The position numbers and the translations under genes were made by a program. A model generated the notes under the pieces. The model did no database searches. It saw nothing but the letters and a program-made list of their open reading frames with translations, and had not been told where the DNA came from. Of a DNA stretch of 64,000 nt, positions 38,594-49,148 are shown in pieces; position 1 is the first letter of the stretch; the number at the start of each line of letters is the position of its first letter. The DNA is taken from contig NC_012590.1 of NCBI RefSeq assembly GCF_000022905.1, positions 2,170,001 through 2,234,000 on the forward strand, written 5' to 3'. This DNA is from Corynebacterium aurimucosum ATCC 700975. GTDB taxonomy: Bacteria; Actinomycetota; Actinomycetes; Mycobacteriales; Mycobacteriaceae.

Positions 38594-38637
38594 CTTCCAA
38601 GCTGAAGACGCGGGTTCGATTCCCGTCATTCCCTCCA
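38594..38637 (+). tRNA. tRNA-Gly(TCC) 3' half, phage attachment core
   Basis: Contains the anticodon loop CTTCCAA, the T arm GCGGGTTCGATTCCCGT, acceptor strand CATTCCC, discriminator T and CCA. The 5' half is not here; upstream sequence is phage. The intact tRNA should be at the far left end of the prophage, outside the window. This marks the phage-host boundary. Confidence 0.88.
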
Positions 38638-38643
38638 AGAAAG

Positions 38644-38680
38644 GCTGCACTGAGCACCTCTTTTAGGTAGCCGGTGCAGC
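38644..38680 (+). terminator. tRNA terminator
   Basis: Stem GCTGCAC / GTGCAGC with inner ACCT / AGGT pairing, followed by TTTAGTCGTTTT. Host terminator of the tRNA gene. Confidence 0.65.
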
Positions 38681-38790
38681 TTTAGTCGTTTTCGCACCCG
38701 CTGGGGATGACCGCTCGGATTGCCGCCGCATCATGCCTGGCCATGCATCTTTTCTGTCAGAAGGCGCCGCCCCTACGTAGAGTGGGCCGC

Positions 38791-39618
38791 ATGACTGTAC
38801 CCAATATTGAACTCAACGATGGCAACACCATCCCCCAGCTCGGCTACGGCGTCTTCAAGGTAGACCCCGACAAGACCGAGGAACTGGTCCTCGAAGCCCT
38901 CAAGGTGGGCTACCGCCACATCGATACCGCTGCGATCTACGGCAACGAGGAGGGCGTGGGCCGCGCGATTGCTAAGTCTGGCATCCCGCGCGAGGAGCTG
39001 TTCATCACCACGAAGCTGTGGAATGACCGCCAGACTGATGCGGCCGCAGCTCTCGACGAGTCCCTAGAGAAGCTGGGCCTTGATTACGTGGACCTCTACC
39101 TCATCCACTGGCCCTGCCCAGATAACGGCCACTACGTCGAAGCGTGGAAACAGCTCATCGAGCTGAAGAAGGCCGGCAAGGCCAAGTCCATTGGTGTTTC
39201 CAACTTCGAGCTCGAGCACCTGGACCAGCTGGAAACGCAGACTGATGAAACCCCCGTGGTCAACCAGGTGGAGCTGCACCCCTACCTGCAGCGCTGGCGC
39301 GAGCTCGATGCCTTCCGCGCCCACCAGGTGCACATCGAAGCCTGGGGCCCACTAGGCCAGGGCAAGACAGATCTCTTCGAGCAGCCGGAAATCACCGAGC
39401 CTGCCGAGAAATACGGCGTTTCCCCCGCCCAGGTGATTATCCGCTGGCATCTGCAAAATGGCGTCATCGTATTCCCGAAGTCCGAAAACCCGGAGCGCAT
39501 CGCGCAGAACTTCGATGTATTCGGCTTCGAGCTTGATGAATCCGAGATGGCTGCGATTACTGATCTTGACCTCGGGGAAGAGGGCCGCGGCGGCACCCAC
39601 CCCAAGGATATGAACTAA
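38791..39618 (+). CDS. Aldo/keto reductase (2,5-diketo-gluconate reductase type)
   Basis: 275 aa from ATG 38791; earlier codons overlap non-coding sequence. NADPH-dependent reductase with a TIM barrel. Visible motifs: GYRHIDTAAIYGNEEGVGRA (catalytic Asp and Tyr), TKLWND (Lys), LIHWPCP (His), IGVSNFELEHL, VVNQVELHPYL and the NADPH-binding FPKSENPERIAQNFDVF. Converges on rpiB with a 4-bp overlap. Confidence 0.93.
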   Translation: MTVPNIELNDGNTIPQLGYGVFKVDPDKTEELVLEALKVGYRHIDTAAIYGNEEGVGRAIAKSGIPREELFITTKLWNDRQTDAAAALDESLEKLGLDYVDLYLIHWPCPDNGHYVEAWKQLIELKKAGKAKSIGVSNFELEHLDQLETQTDETPVVNQVELHPYLQRWRELDAFRAHQVHIEAWGPLGQGKTDLFEQPEITEPAEKYGVSPAQVIIRWHLQNGVIVFPKSENPERIAQNFDVFGFELDESEMAAITDLDLGEEGRGGTHPKDMN

Positions 39619-40088
39619 GCCTCCGGAAGCTCCGGCGGAATGTTGGTGCGCTCGTACTCGGCAAGAATGTCGATGCGGCGCTGGTGGCGCTCAGCACGGG
39701 ACCATTCCTGATCAAGGAAGGCGTCCACGATGGCGAGCGCCTCCTCCTCGGAGTGCATGCGGCCGCCGATGCCGATGAGCTGGGCGTTGTTGTGCTCGCG
39801 GGCCAGGCGTGCAGTCTCCGGGGACCACGCCAGGGCGCAGCGCGCGCCCTTCACCTTGTTAGCGGCGATCTGCTCACCGTTGCCGGAACCGCCCAGCACG
39901 ATGCCGAGCGAGCCCGGATCGTTGACGGTCCGCAGCGCGGCTTCAATGCAAAATGCCGGGTAGTCATCCTCGGCGTCGTACTCATGGGCACCGCAGTCAA
40001 TGACGTCGTGGCCCTGCTTCTTCAGGTGTTCGGCGATGACGTTCTTCGTCTCGAACCCTGCGTGGTCTGCTCCTAAATAAACGCGCAT
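39615..40088 (-). CDS. rpiB: Ribose-5-phosphate isomerase B
   Basis: 157 aa from ATG 40088. Converts ribose-5-phosphate and ribulose-5-phosphate in the pentose phosphate pathway. MRVYLGADHAGFETKNVIAE, DYPAFCIEAA, GIVLGGSGNGEQIAANKVKG (GSGNG phosphate loop, actinobacterial type) and the His in REHNNAQLIGIGGR are present. Confidence 0.95.
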   Translation of the reverse strand: MRVYLGADHAGFETKNVIAEHLKKQGHDVIDCGAHEYDAEDDYPAFCIEAALRTVNDPGSLGIVLGGSGNGEQIAANKVKGARCALAWSPETARLAREHNNAQLIGIGGRMHSEEEALAIVDAFLDQEWSRAERHQRRIDILAEYERTNIPPELPEA

Positions 40089-40125
40089 GGCCCACATCCT
40101 ACCGGCCTGTGGGCCATCCCACGTA

Positions 40126-40740
40126 CTAAACCTGCGGGGATTCGGTGCGGGAGCGCTTGAGTTCGAAGAAGTACGGGAACTGGGCGAGGCGCACGGAGGC
40201 GTCGAAAAGCTCGCCGGCTTCCTCGCCGGTGGGAACGCGCGTAATGACCGGGCCGAAGAAAGCGGTATCGCCGAACTTCACCACCGGGGTGCCGACCTCA
40301 TCGCCGACCTCAGAAATGCCCCGGTTGTGAAACTCGGTGAGCTTCTCATCCATCTCTTCGGTGTTGGCCACGGAGGCGAAGGTGGAGGGGAGGGAGGCGT
40401 CGTCAAGCGCCTGCTTAATGATGTCATCGTAGGCACCGTAACCCTTCTTACCGCCCTGGCCCTCCGTGTGGATGCGGGTGCCCATGGCGGTGTAGAAGGC
40501 ATCAACCTTCTCCGGGGCCTCCACGGCAATCTTGGCCGCCACGCGGGCAGGGCCCCAGTTGGCCTCCATCATCTTCATGTACTCCGGATCCAGGTCGCGG
40601 CCCTTGTTGAGCACGGACAGGGACATCGGTTCGAAGGTCACCTCGATATCGCGAACCTTCTCCACTTCCTTAATCCAGCGCGAGGTCAGCCACGCGAAGG
40701 GGCAGGAGCAGTCGAACCAGAACGTCACTTGTTGAGCCAC
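40126..40740 (-). CDS. DsbA-family mycothiol-dependent oxidoreductase, altered active site
   Basis: 204 aa from GTG 40740 with AAGGAGA upstream. Close in layout to the mycobacterial mycothiol-dependent nitroreductase Rv2466c: WLTSRWIKEVEKVRDIEV, DEVGTPVVKFGDTAFFGPVI, PYFFELKRSRTESP. The active site reads CSCPFAW, so the usual CPWC second cysteine is Ala and an extra Cys lies two residues before. Cytosolic redox enzyme; substrate unknown. Confidence 0.82.
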   Translation of the reverse strand: MAQQVTFWFDCSCPFAWLTSRWIKEVEKVRDIEVTFEPMSLSVLNKGRDLDPEYMKMMEANWGPARVAAKIAVEAPEKVDAFYTAMGTRIHTEGQGGKKGYGAYDDIIKQALDDASLPSTFASVANTEEMDEKLTEFHNRGISEVGDEVGTPVVKFGDTAFFGPVITRVPTGEEAGELFDASVRLAQFPYFFELKRSRTESPQV

Positions 40741-40841
40741 GGTAAATCTCCTTTGCTTGTGTAGTCTTTGGCACCCCACCCTAGGCGTGTGACTACGCTG
40801 GTGCAGAGACTTTAGGTACAGAGAAAGAGGAGATGCACCTT

Positions 40842-43382
<2,541 letters not shown>

Positions 43383-43393
43383 CACACGCGTCT

Positions 43394-43417
43394 AGCCCCT
43401 CACTTGAGGGGCTTTTC
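43394..43417 (+). terminator. pepN terminator
   Basis: Stem AGCCCCTC / GAGGGGCT, 4-nt loop, then TTTTCTCG. Strong intrinsic terminator. Confidence 0.88.
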
Positions 43418-44061
43418 TCGTTCCAACTCCACGCCCGCCACGCGCGCCTAGGACCAAACCGCACTCCTCACCATGCCAGCCCCCGCGCGCCGATGGGGTC
43501 TGCGTTCACCCCGCACCGTTCCAGCATCTTATCCCTTGCTGCACGTTCACCACACCACCTGAACAGGCATTTTCCTCCTCTGGTTGCGGGGTACATAGAC
43601 CTGTTTTAGTCTCTGTGCCCATGGGGGATATCGAAACCTACATCCACCTACGCAACTCGGGGATCGCGCTGGTGGAACATATACCTGGCACACCCGACGA
43701 GCTCCGCGCGCTCGGCGCAGATGCCTCCGATGCCGCCGAGCTTTCACACCTACATCAGGTGTATTTCGGGCCGACCCGCTTTACGGGTAAACAACGCAAA
43801 GCCCGCACCGCAGCCCTTCAACAACGCCACAGCCTGGGCACCCTGACACTGATTGAAACCTACACATCCAAGGTGAAAAAGACCCTGGATGCCTGGAACC
43901 TCCGAGCAAAACTCGCCGCCACCCCCGCACACCGCATCCGCCAGGTCGCCACCGCACGACTGAAAGAACTCAAGCGTAAAAGAACCGCCAAATGAGGTTA
44001 CCCTCGTTTAGTGGACACCCTATTTGTACGGATCTTGTGTCCGTAAGAGAGGATGTTCATT

Positions 44062-44370
44062 GTGAGTCAACAGCGCAAGAAGTACACGCCTGAGTACCGG
44101 CGTGAAGCCGCGAACCTGGTAATCGAGTCAGAGCGCCCGATTGCCCATGTGGCTAAAGAGATTGGTGTTTCCGCCGGGCTTTTAGGCCGGTGGGTCAAAC
44201 TAGAGCGTGAACGCCGAGGAGCCTCGGATGGGATGAGTGAGGCTGATCTTCGTGCTGAGAATGCTCGTCTGCGCCGTGAGTTGGCGGAAGCCAAGATGGA
44301 TAACGAGTTTTTGTCAAAAGCGACAGCCTTCTTCGCCGCGAAGCAACGCGAGCAGAAAAGTTCGAACTAA
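44062..44370 (+). CDS. IS3-family OrfA (helix-turn-helix)
   Basis: About 102 aa from GTG 44062 (AGAGAGG upstream; ATG 44053 is possible). HTH_Tnp_1-type KYTPEYRREAANLVIESERP, IAHVAKEIGVSAGLLGRWVK and a leucine zipper-like end LRAENARLRRELAEAKMDNE. Binds the inverted repeats. AAAAG at 44356-44360 is the likely -1 frameshift site making the OrfAB transposase. Confidence 0.92.
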   Translation: MSQQRKKYTPEYRREAANLVIESERPIAHVAKEIGVSAGLLGRWVKLERERRGASDGMSEADLRAENARLRRELAEAKMDNEFLSKATAFFAAKQREQKSSN

Positions 44371-45269
44371 TGCAGCAGGAGAAGGCGAACTACAGCATCA
44401 AGCGCATGGCACGACTATTAAAAGTATCTCGGTCTGGATACTACAAATGGGCCCATGTGCAGCAGAAACGACTATCCGGAAAGGATGATCGGGCAGCATT
44501 TTACGATGATGTTGACCGTAAGATTCATCAGATTTGGAAAGACTCTGATGAGGTTTATGGTGCTCCGCGGATCACCGCAGAGCTCGCCGAGCGCTACCGC
44601 ATTTCGCTTAACCGTAAGACTGTGGCGAAGCGGATGCGCATGATGGGCATTGAAGGGATTTCACCGCGTGCCTTTGTCCCGGTGACTACAATCCAAGCCA
44701 AGCGTAAGTCGAGTCTTCCTGACCTGGTCAAGCGCATGTTTGATACTGGTGAGCTCAACCGGGTGTGGATGTCGGATATTACCTACCTTCGCACCGGTGA
44801 GGGCTGGCTGTATTTGTGCGCGGTCCGCGATGGTCATTCCCGCAGGGTATTGGGCTGGGCTATGGATAGCGTGCAAGACACAAGTTTGGTCGAACGGGCC
44901 CTGCGGATGGCGCATACACTGCGCGGTGATGTTCCTGATGGGCTGGTGTTTCACGCTGACCGCGGAACGCAATTTACCAGTGAGAAGCTCTGGGAGGTCT
45001 GCAGCAGACTGGGCATTGCTCAGTCTGTGGGGCGTACTGGTGTGTGCTTCGATAACGCGATGGCTGAGTCGTTCTGGTCGACGCTAAAGACTGAATTCTA
45101 CGACCGTAAGCGCTGGGCGAGCCGTGATGCTGCACGCAAGGCTGTTGCCTACTGGATTGAAGTCGTCTACAACCGTCGGCGCCGGCACTCTGCACTCGGA
45201 ATGGTCAGCCCCGTCGACTTCGAGAACCACGCCGGCGCAATCAACAGCAGAAAAGAAATAGCTGCCTAA
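44370..45269 (+). CDS. IS3-family OrfB transposase (DDE)
   Basis: 299 aa, -1 frame relative to OrfA, overlapping in TAATG. HTH_21 region KRMARLLKVSRSGYYKW, then the rve catalytic core: Asp in WMSDITYL, Asp in FHADRGTQFTS, Glu in NAMAESFWSTLKTE. Complete catalytic triad. Confidence 0.95.
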   Translation: MQQEKANYSIKRMARLLKVSRSGYYKWAHVQQKRLSGKDDRAAFYDDVDRKIHQIWKDSDEVYGAPRITAELAERYRISLNRKTVAKRMRMMGIEGISPRAFVPVTTIQAKRKSSLPDLVKRMFDTGELNRVWMSDITYLRTGEGWLYLCAVRDGHSRRVLGWAMDSVQDTSLVERALRMAHTLRGDVPDGLVFHADRGTQFTSEKLWEVCSRLGIAQSVGRTGVCFDNAMAESFWSTLKTEFYDRKRWASRDAARKAVAYWIEVVYNRRRRHSALGMVSPVDFENHAGAINSRKEIAA

Positions 45270-46343
45270 CCACTAGGTAGCTCCACTACGTGTCCACGAT
45301 TTGCGGGCAACCCCACAAACCAGGCGTACGCATCACCTACCGCGAACAAGGCCCCAACACCCTCTCCATAACCGATGACGCCACCACGATTGCCAACATG
45401 CGCGGCGTACTCGAATCCACCAACAACACCGACCTACTCCAAGCCGCCAACGACGTCTTCTTCAAAGAGTCAGGCGGTTCTAAACCCGCGGTGCGCACCC
45501 AAGTCATCGTCACCCTCAACGAGCTAGACCAGATTATTAACGGCGACGGGGATGACATCGAACTCAACCTCACCAACGGCGCGCGCATGACAGGCGCAGA
45601 ATTCTTAACCCACAAGTTCGCCGAAATAGGCTACGCCACCCTCGTCCACCCCCTCGACGGGCCCATCAACACCTGGCGACTATCACGTGGAGCAAACCTC
45701 AACCAACGCCTTAGCCTGCACGCCGAATCCCACACCTGCTCACGTCCTGGGTGTAATAAACCAGCTGATTACTGCCAAGTCCATCACCTTATCCCCTGGC
45801 AGGCAGGTGGCTACACCAACATCAACAACCTGACCTTCTTGTGTGCCTACCACAACGGCATTAATGATGATGACCCTTTAAGACCTACCGGGCGCGGCTA
45901 CATGTACCGGCTGAACACCGGGGTCAGCTTCATCCCACCCTGGGGTGCACCAATTACCGCGATGCCGGAATACCAAGAAGCACTAGCCAGACTCAACGCT
46001 GAGCGGGAAACAGCCACAAAGACACAGGCCCCAGCACCAGCCCAAGGACCACCGGCCCAAACCCCAATCACAGCGCCAGCCCAACCACCAGACCCACCAC
46101 CCGACACCAGCTAACACCCACAACCAGCAAACGCAGCAACGACAGAAAGGACAGGGCTCACCGCCAGCAACAACACCGCCACCCACCAACCGAGGGAAGC
46201 TTCGCGGGTACATCGGCGATCCTTCAGACAGCACCACCCGCGGACCGCAACAAGGTACGCGGGAATTCGGAGATCCCAGACCACGGTTGATGCACCACAA
46301 AATGCAGCGGGAGAGCGAGACCCTTAAGCCCTTAAAGAACGAG

Positions 46344-46372
46344 ACCCGCCAACCGGATGGTGGGTGGCGGGT
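46344..46372. terminator. Terminator-like hairpin before gntR
   Basis: Stem ACCCGCCA / TGGCGGGT followed by TTCCC on plus, CTCGTTCTTT on minus. The rest of the 46115-46436 gap holds no recognisable gene; it is AC-rich remnant sequence downstream of the split gene. Confidence 0.55.
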
Positions 46373-46436
46373 TTCCCGGCGTACGCATTCGCATTTTCGG
46401 CAGGAAAGAGCTTATGGCGGTTCCCTCGCTGGGTTT

Positions 46437-47183
46437 CTAGTCGAGGGTCGGCGTGGGATCCTCGCCGATGACAACTTCCACCGTGACCGCATCGGGGCGC
46501 AGGGTCTCTTCCAACTGAGCGGCCACGACGCCGCTTTCCGCCTTGATGGTTCGCGTAATGCGCAAGACCGGCTGGTTGCGTCCCACGCCCAGTGCTTTTT
46601 GTTCCTCCGTGCGAGCGGTGGCGGCCACGAGAGAATCACGCTTAAACACTGGTGCCAGGTCAAGCTCCGTCAACAGCTCGGTCAGGGGCTTCTGTATATC
46701 TTCTTCCGCGAGGCTCGGCGCCAAGGCCTGCGGGATAAGGAGCGTGGAGGCCATGATGGGCGAGCCCGCCGATACCTGCACCGTGCGGCATTCCCACACG
46801 GAATCCCCCTCCTCAATCCCGAAGGTGGAGGCAACATGCCCCGGGGCTTCAATAAACACCAACGACAGCACCCGCACCTCCACATCGAGGCCATGCTCAC
46901 GCAACTGGTCAAGGGCACTGCGCCCACTCGTCAGGCTCAGCGTCGGCGGGGTGGCACGCACGAAGGTGCCGCCGGTGCGTCCGCGCTTGCGGTCGATAAG
47001 GCCCTCAATCTGGACGATATCGAGCGCGTGGCGCACCGTCATGCGCGCGACCTTGTATTCCTGAACCAATTCCCGCTCGGTGGGAAAGCGGTCGCCCGGC
47101 TTCAACTCGCCGGACTCGATCTTGCTCCTAAGCGAATCCGCGATCACCAAGTAGGCGGGGCGGCGGCGTTGAGAGGTGGACAC
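46437..47183 (-). CDS. GntR-family regulator with UTRA domain (HutC subfamily)
   Basis: 248 aa. Winged HTH residues about 10-75: YLVIADSLRSKIESGELKPG, FPTERELVQEYKVARMTVRH. UTRA effector-binding domain follows (SVWECRTVQVSAGSPIMAST, LGVGRNQPVLRITRTIKAES). Usually senses a sugar phosphate or amino-acid-related metabolite. Target genes are not evident here. Confidence 0.88.
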   Translation of the reverse strand: MSTSQRRRPAYLVIADSLRSKIESGELKPGDRFPTERELVQEYKVARMTVRHALDIVQIEGLIDRKRGRTGGTFVRATPPTLSLTSGRSALDQLREHGLDVEVRVLSLVFIEAPGHVASTFGIEEGDSVWECRTVQVSAGSPIMASTLLIPQALAPSLAEEDIQKPLTELLTELDLAPVFKRDSLVAATARTEEQKALGVGRNQPVLRITRTIKAESGVVAAQLEETLRPDAVTVEVVIGEDPTPTLD

Positions 47184-47239
47184 GTCTCATAACTGTACCG
47201 TGTGCTGGGTTTCTCGCATCTTGAGCGAAAACTCGCCAC

Positions 47240-47914
47240 CTACTTGCGCTGGTTCAGCTCAATACGCGGGCGCACGCGGACCTCTGTCAGCTGCGTCGTC
47301 GGCCCAGCGTCGACGGTGGCGCGAATAGCCTTCGCCACCTCCACAGGGGCGATGACGTGCTCCGGGTTATAGTCCTGCAGTCCCTGCAACATCGGGGTAT
47401 CCGTCGGGCCCGGCGCGACGGTGGAAACGCGGATGCCGAGCTCGCCGAGGCGGAGGCCGTCGGCAAGCGCGTAGAGCGCGTGCTTCGTGGCAGCGTAAAT
47501 AACGTTGTCGCCGTAGGAGTGGATGCCGGCACCGGAGTTGATGAACACCGCAAGCCCCTCCGCCGCACGCAGCGCAGGCAGCAGCAGTCGGGTCAGCTCG
47601 GCTGGCACGTGCACGTTGAGGTCCATCTGCGCGCGCCAATCCTCTGGCCTAGCGCTTTCCACAGAGCGCTTATCCGCCCGGGCCGCCGCGTGCACAAGCA
47701 CGTCGACGCGCTCCAGCGAAGCCAGCTCGGCGGGAAGCGCGGCGCCGTCGAGAAGCGACAGCAAGTCGATTTCTACCGGCACGATGTTTTCTGCCTCCGG
47801 CAGCTCCCCGGCGCGCCGCCCCAGGGCATACACGCGGTGGTCTCGGGCAAGGTCCTTGATGATCTCCACGCCCATTCCACCGGTTGCGCCGGTCACAACA
47901 GCAGTCTTCACCAT
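47240..47914 (-). CDS. Short-chain dehydrogenase/reductase
   Basis: 224 aa. Rossmann motif VVTGATGGMGVEIIKDLA, substrate-side NSGAG and catalytic YAATKHALYALADG (YxxxK), then VAPGPTDTPM. Complete classical SDR. Substrate unknown. Neighbour genes suggest an oxidation/reduction pathway with the next protein. Confidence 0.9.
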   Translation of the reverse strand: MVKTAVVTGATGGMGVEIIKDLARDHRVYALGRRAGELPEAENIVPVEIDLLSLLDGAALPAELASLERVDVLVHAAARADKRSVESARPEDWRAQMDLNVHVPAELTRLLLPALRAAEGLAVFINSGAGIHSYGDNVIYAATKHALYALADGLRLGELGIRVSTVAPGPTDTPMLQGLQDYNPEHVIAPVEVAKAIRATVDAGPTTQLTEVRVRPRIELNQRK

Positions 47915-47931
47915 GATTATTCCTCCTTCAT

Positions 47932-49119
47932 TTAGCGGAAGCGCTTCGGCACATCGGGCTCCCCCAGCGTCAGCATCAGGCGGTTTGCCCAGTTGAAGAA
48001 CGCGGAGGAGTTGATGACGTCGATGATTGCCAGCGTATCGAATCCCACGGCCTCGAGGCGCTCAACGTGGGAGGCGTCGAAGTCAAAAGGCGACTTGGTC
48101 AGGACCAGGGCGGCATCGCGGATGGCGGACCACTGCGCCGAGCCCAGGTCAGCGTCCACGCCTTCCTCAAGCAGGCGGTCAACCGCTGCCGCGTCACCGC
48201 CCTCTTCCTTGGCGCGCTGCTGGTGCACCGATGCGCAGTACTCGCAGCCATTAAGGCGCGAGACCACCGTGGCGGCCAGCTCACGTTCGGCGCGCCCCAA
48301 TCCACCGTCGGTGTTGTAGAAGATGTCCAGGTCCGTGAGCGTGCGCGCCTTGAGCGCTGCCGGGTCGCGGGCCAGCAGACGGAAATACTCCATGTCGATG
48401 CGCTCGGGCTTAATCAGCGCGTCACGCTGCGCATCCGTGAACTCCTCCTTCGGCTGCGGCGGCACCCACGGCTTCCAGCCCAGCGAGTGCGCCACAAAGC
48501 CCTGCGGCTTGGCGACGTCCGGCACCAACGTCCCCTCCCCCGGCACCCATTCCGGGGTCTGGGTGGGACGCGGCGCCTCAGTCACGGGCGCGGGCTGCGC
48601 GGTACCGGCAAGCACGGAGAGGCCGTGCGCCACGCGCAGCTGGAAAGACAGGAAGCTGATGAGCTGTGCCAGCGTCACGATGTCATCGTCGGACCAGCCT
48701 GCCGCCTGCAGGTGACCAATCGCGGCCGGGGAAGCGTCCTTAGGGTGGAAGGCCAGCAGGTGGGCGAAGTCGAGGGCGGCGGCAAGGCGCGGGGAGCCGT
48801 CGAAAAGCGTGAAGCCGCCATCGATATAAGGGCCGGTGGTGATGCCGCGCTCCACCGCGCGGGTTATCTCGGCGGCGAGCTCCTCCGATTCCTCCGCCAG
48901 CAGGTCGGAGTAAAAGTCGACGGCAGGCGCCGCCTGGTACACGCCCGCCACAAAGGTAGCGATGGCGTAGCGCTCCGCATAGCTGAACGTACCGGGCTCC
49001 GCAGGCTCGAGGAGCGCGGCGAAGGAGGCCTGCGCGTTCTCCTTGGCTTCGGGCCGACGCTCGCGCAGCTGAGCGACGTCCCCTTCGACCCCCGCTACTA
49101 GGTTAATGATGTCTGCCAT
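47932..49119 (-). CDS. Fused carboxymuconolactone-decarboxylase-like (AhpD-fold) protein
   Basis: 395 aa. The N-terminal half is a helical CMD domain without the redox pair (VDFYSDLLAEESEELAAEIT). The C-terminal half has the AhpD-type motif NGCEYCASVHQQRAKEEGGD (Cys-x-x-Cys, His) and SSAFFNWANRLMLTLGEP. I recall two separate families, Avi_7170 and Avi_7169, next to peptide ABC transporters; here they look fused. Probable peroxidase or thiol-dependent role. Confidence 0.8.
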   Translation of the reverse strand: MADIINLVAGVEGDVAQLRERRPEAKENAQASFAALLEPAEPGTFSYAERYAIATFVAGVYQAAPAVDFYSDLLAEESEELAAEITRAVERGITTGPYIDGGFTLFDGSPRLAAALDFAHLLAFHPKDASPAAIGHLQAAGWSDDDIVTLAQLISFLSFQLRVAHGLSVLAGTAQPAPVTEAPRPTQTPEWVPGEGTLVPDVAKPQGFVAHSLGWKPWVPPQPKEEFTDAQRDALIKPERIDMEYFRLLARDPAALKARTLTDLDIFYNTDGGLGRAERELAATVVSRLNGCEYCASVHQQRAKEEGGDAAAVDRLLEEGVDADLGSAQWSAIRDAALVLTKSPFDFDASHVERLEAVGFDTLAIIDVINSSAFFNWANRLMLTLGEPDVPKRFR

Positions 49120-49148
49120 GATCTAATCCTTTCTTTTCCGGCCCCAGG

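Larger units (their letters stand above)
43993..45315 (+). mobile_element. IS3-family insertion sequence, 1,323 bp
   Basis: Imperfect 25-bp terminal inverted repeats start TGAGGTTACCC (left) and TGGGGTTGCCC (right, reversed) and share GTGGACAC. A 4-bp direct repeat CAAA flanks it (43989-43992, 45316-45319). It carries orfA and orfB with a slippery AAAAG. Both reading frames are open, so it may be active. Confidence 0.9.
43615..46114 (+). pseudogene. DUF222/13E12-type HNH gene disrupted by an IS3-family element
   Basis: The N-terminal part (43615-43992) reads DIETYIHLRNSGIALVEHIP and GPTRFTGKQRKARTAALQQR. The C-terminal part (45320-46114) continues PGVRITYREQGPNTLSITDD and has the HNH domain CSRPGCNKPADYCQVHHLIP with FLCAYHNGIN, then a Pro/Thr/Gln tail. 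Removing the IS and one CAAA copy gives KRKRTAK-PGVRITY in frame, so the gene was intact before insertion. Family proteins are common multicopy HNH proteins in Actinobacteria. Confidence 0.9.

Noticed and set aside
1..38640. CRISPR array, lysis genes or full tRNA cluster in the prophage
   Set aside because: No regular direct repeats, no endolysin or clear holin, and no intact tRNA were seen; lysis genes probably lie left of the window.
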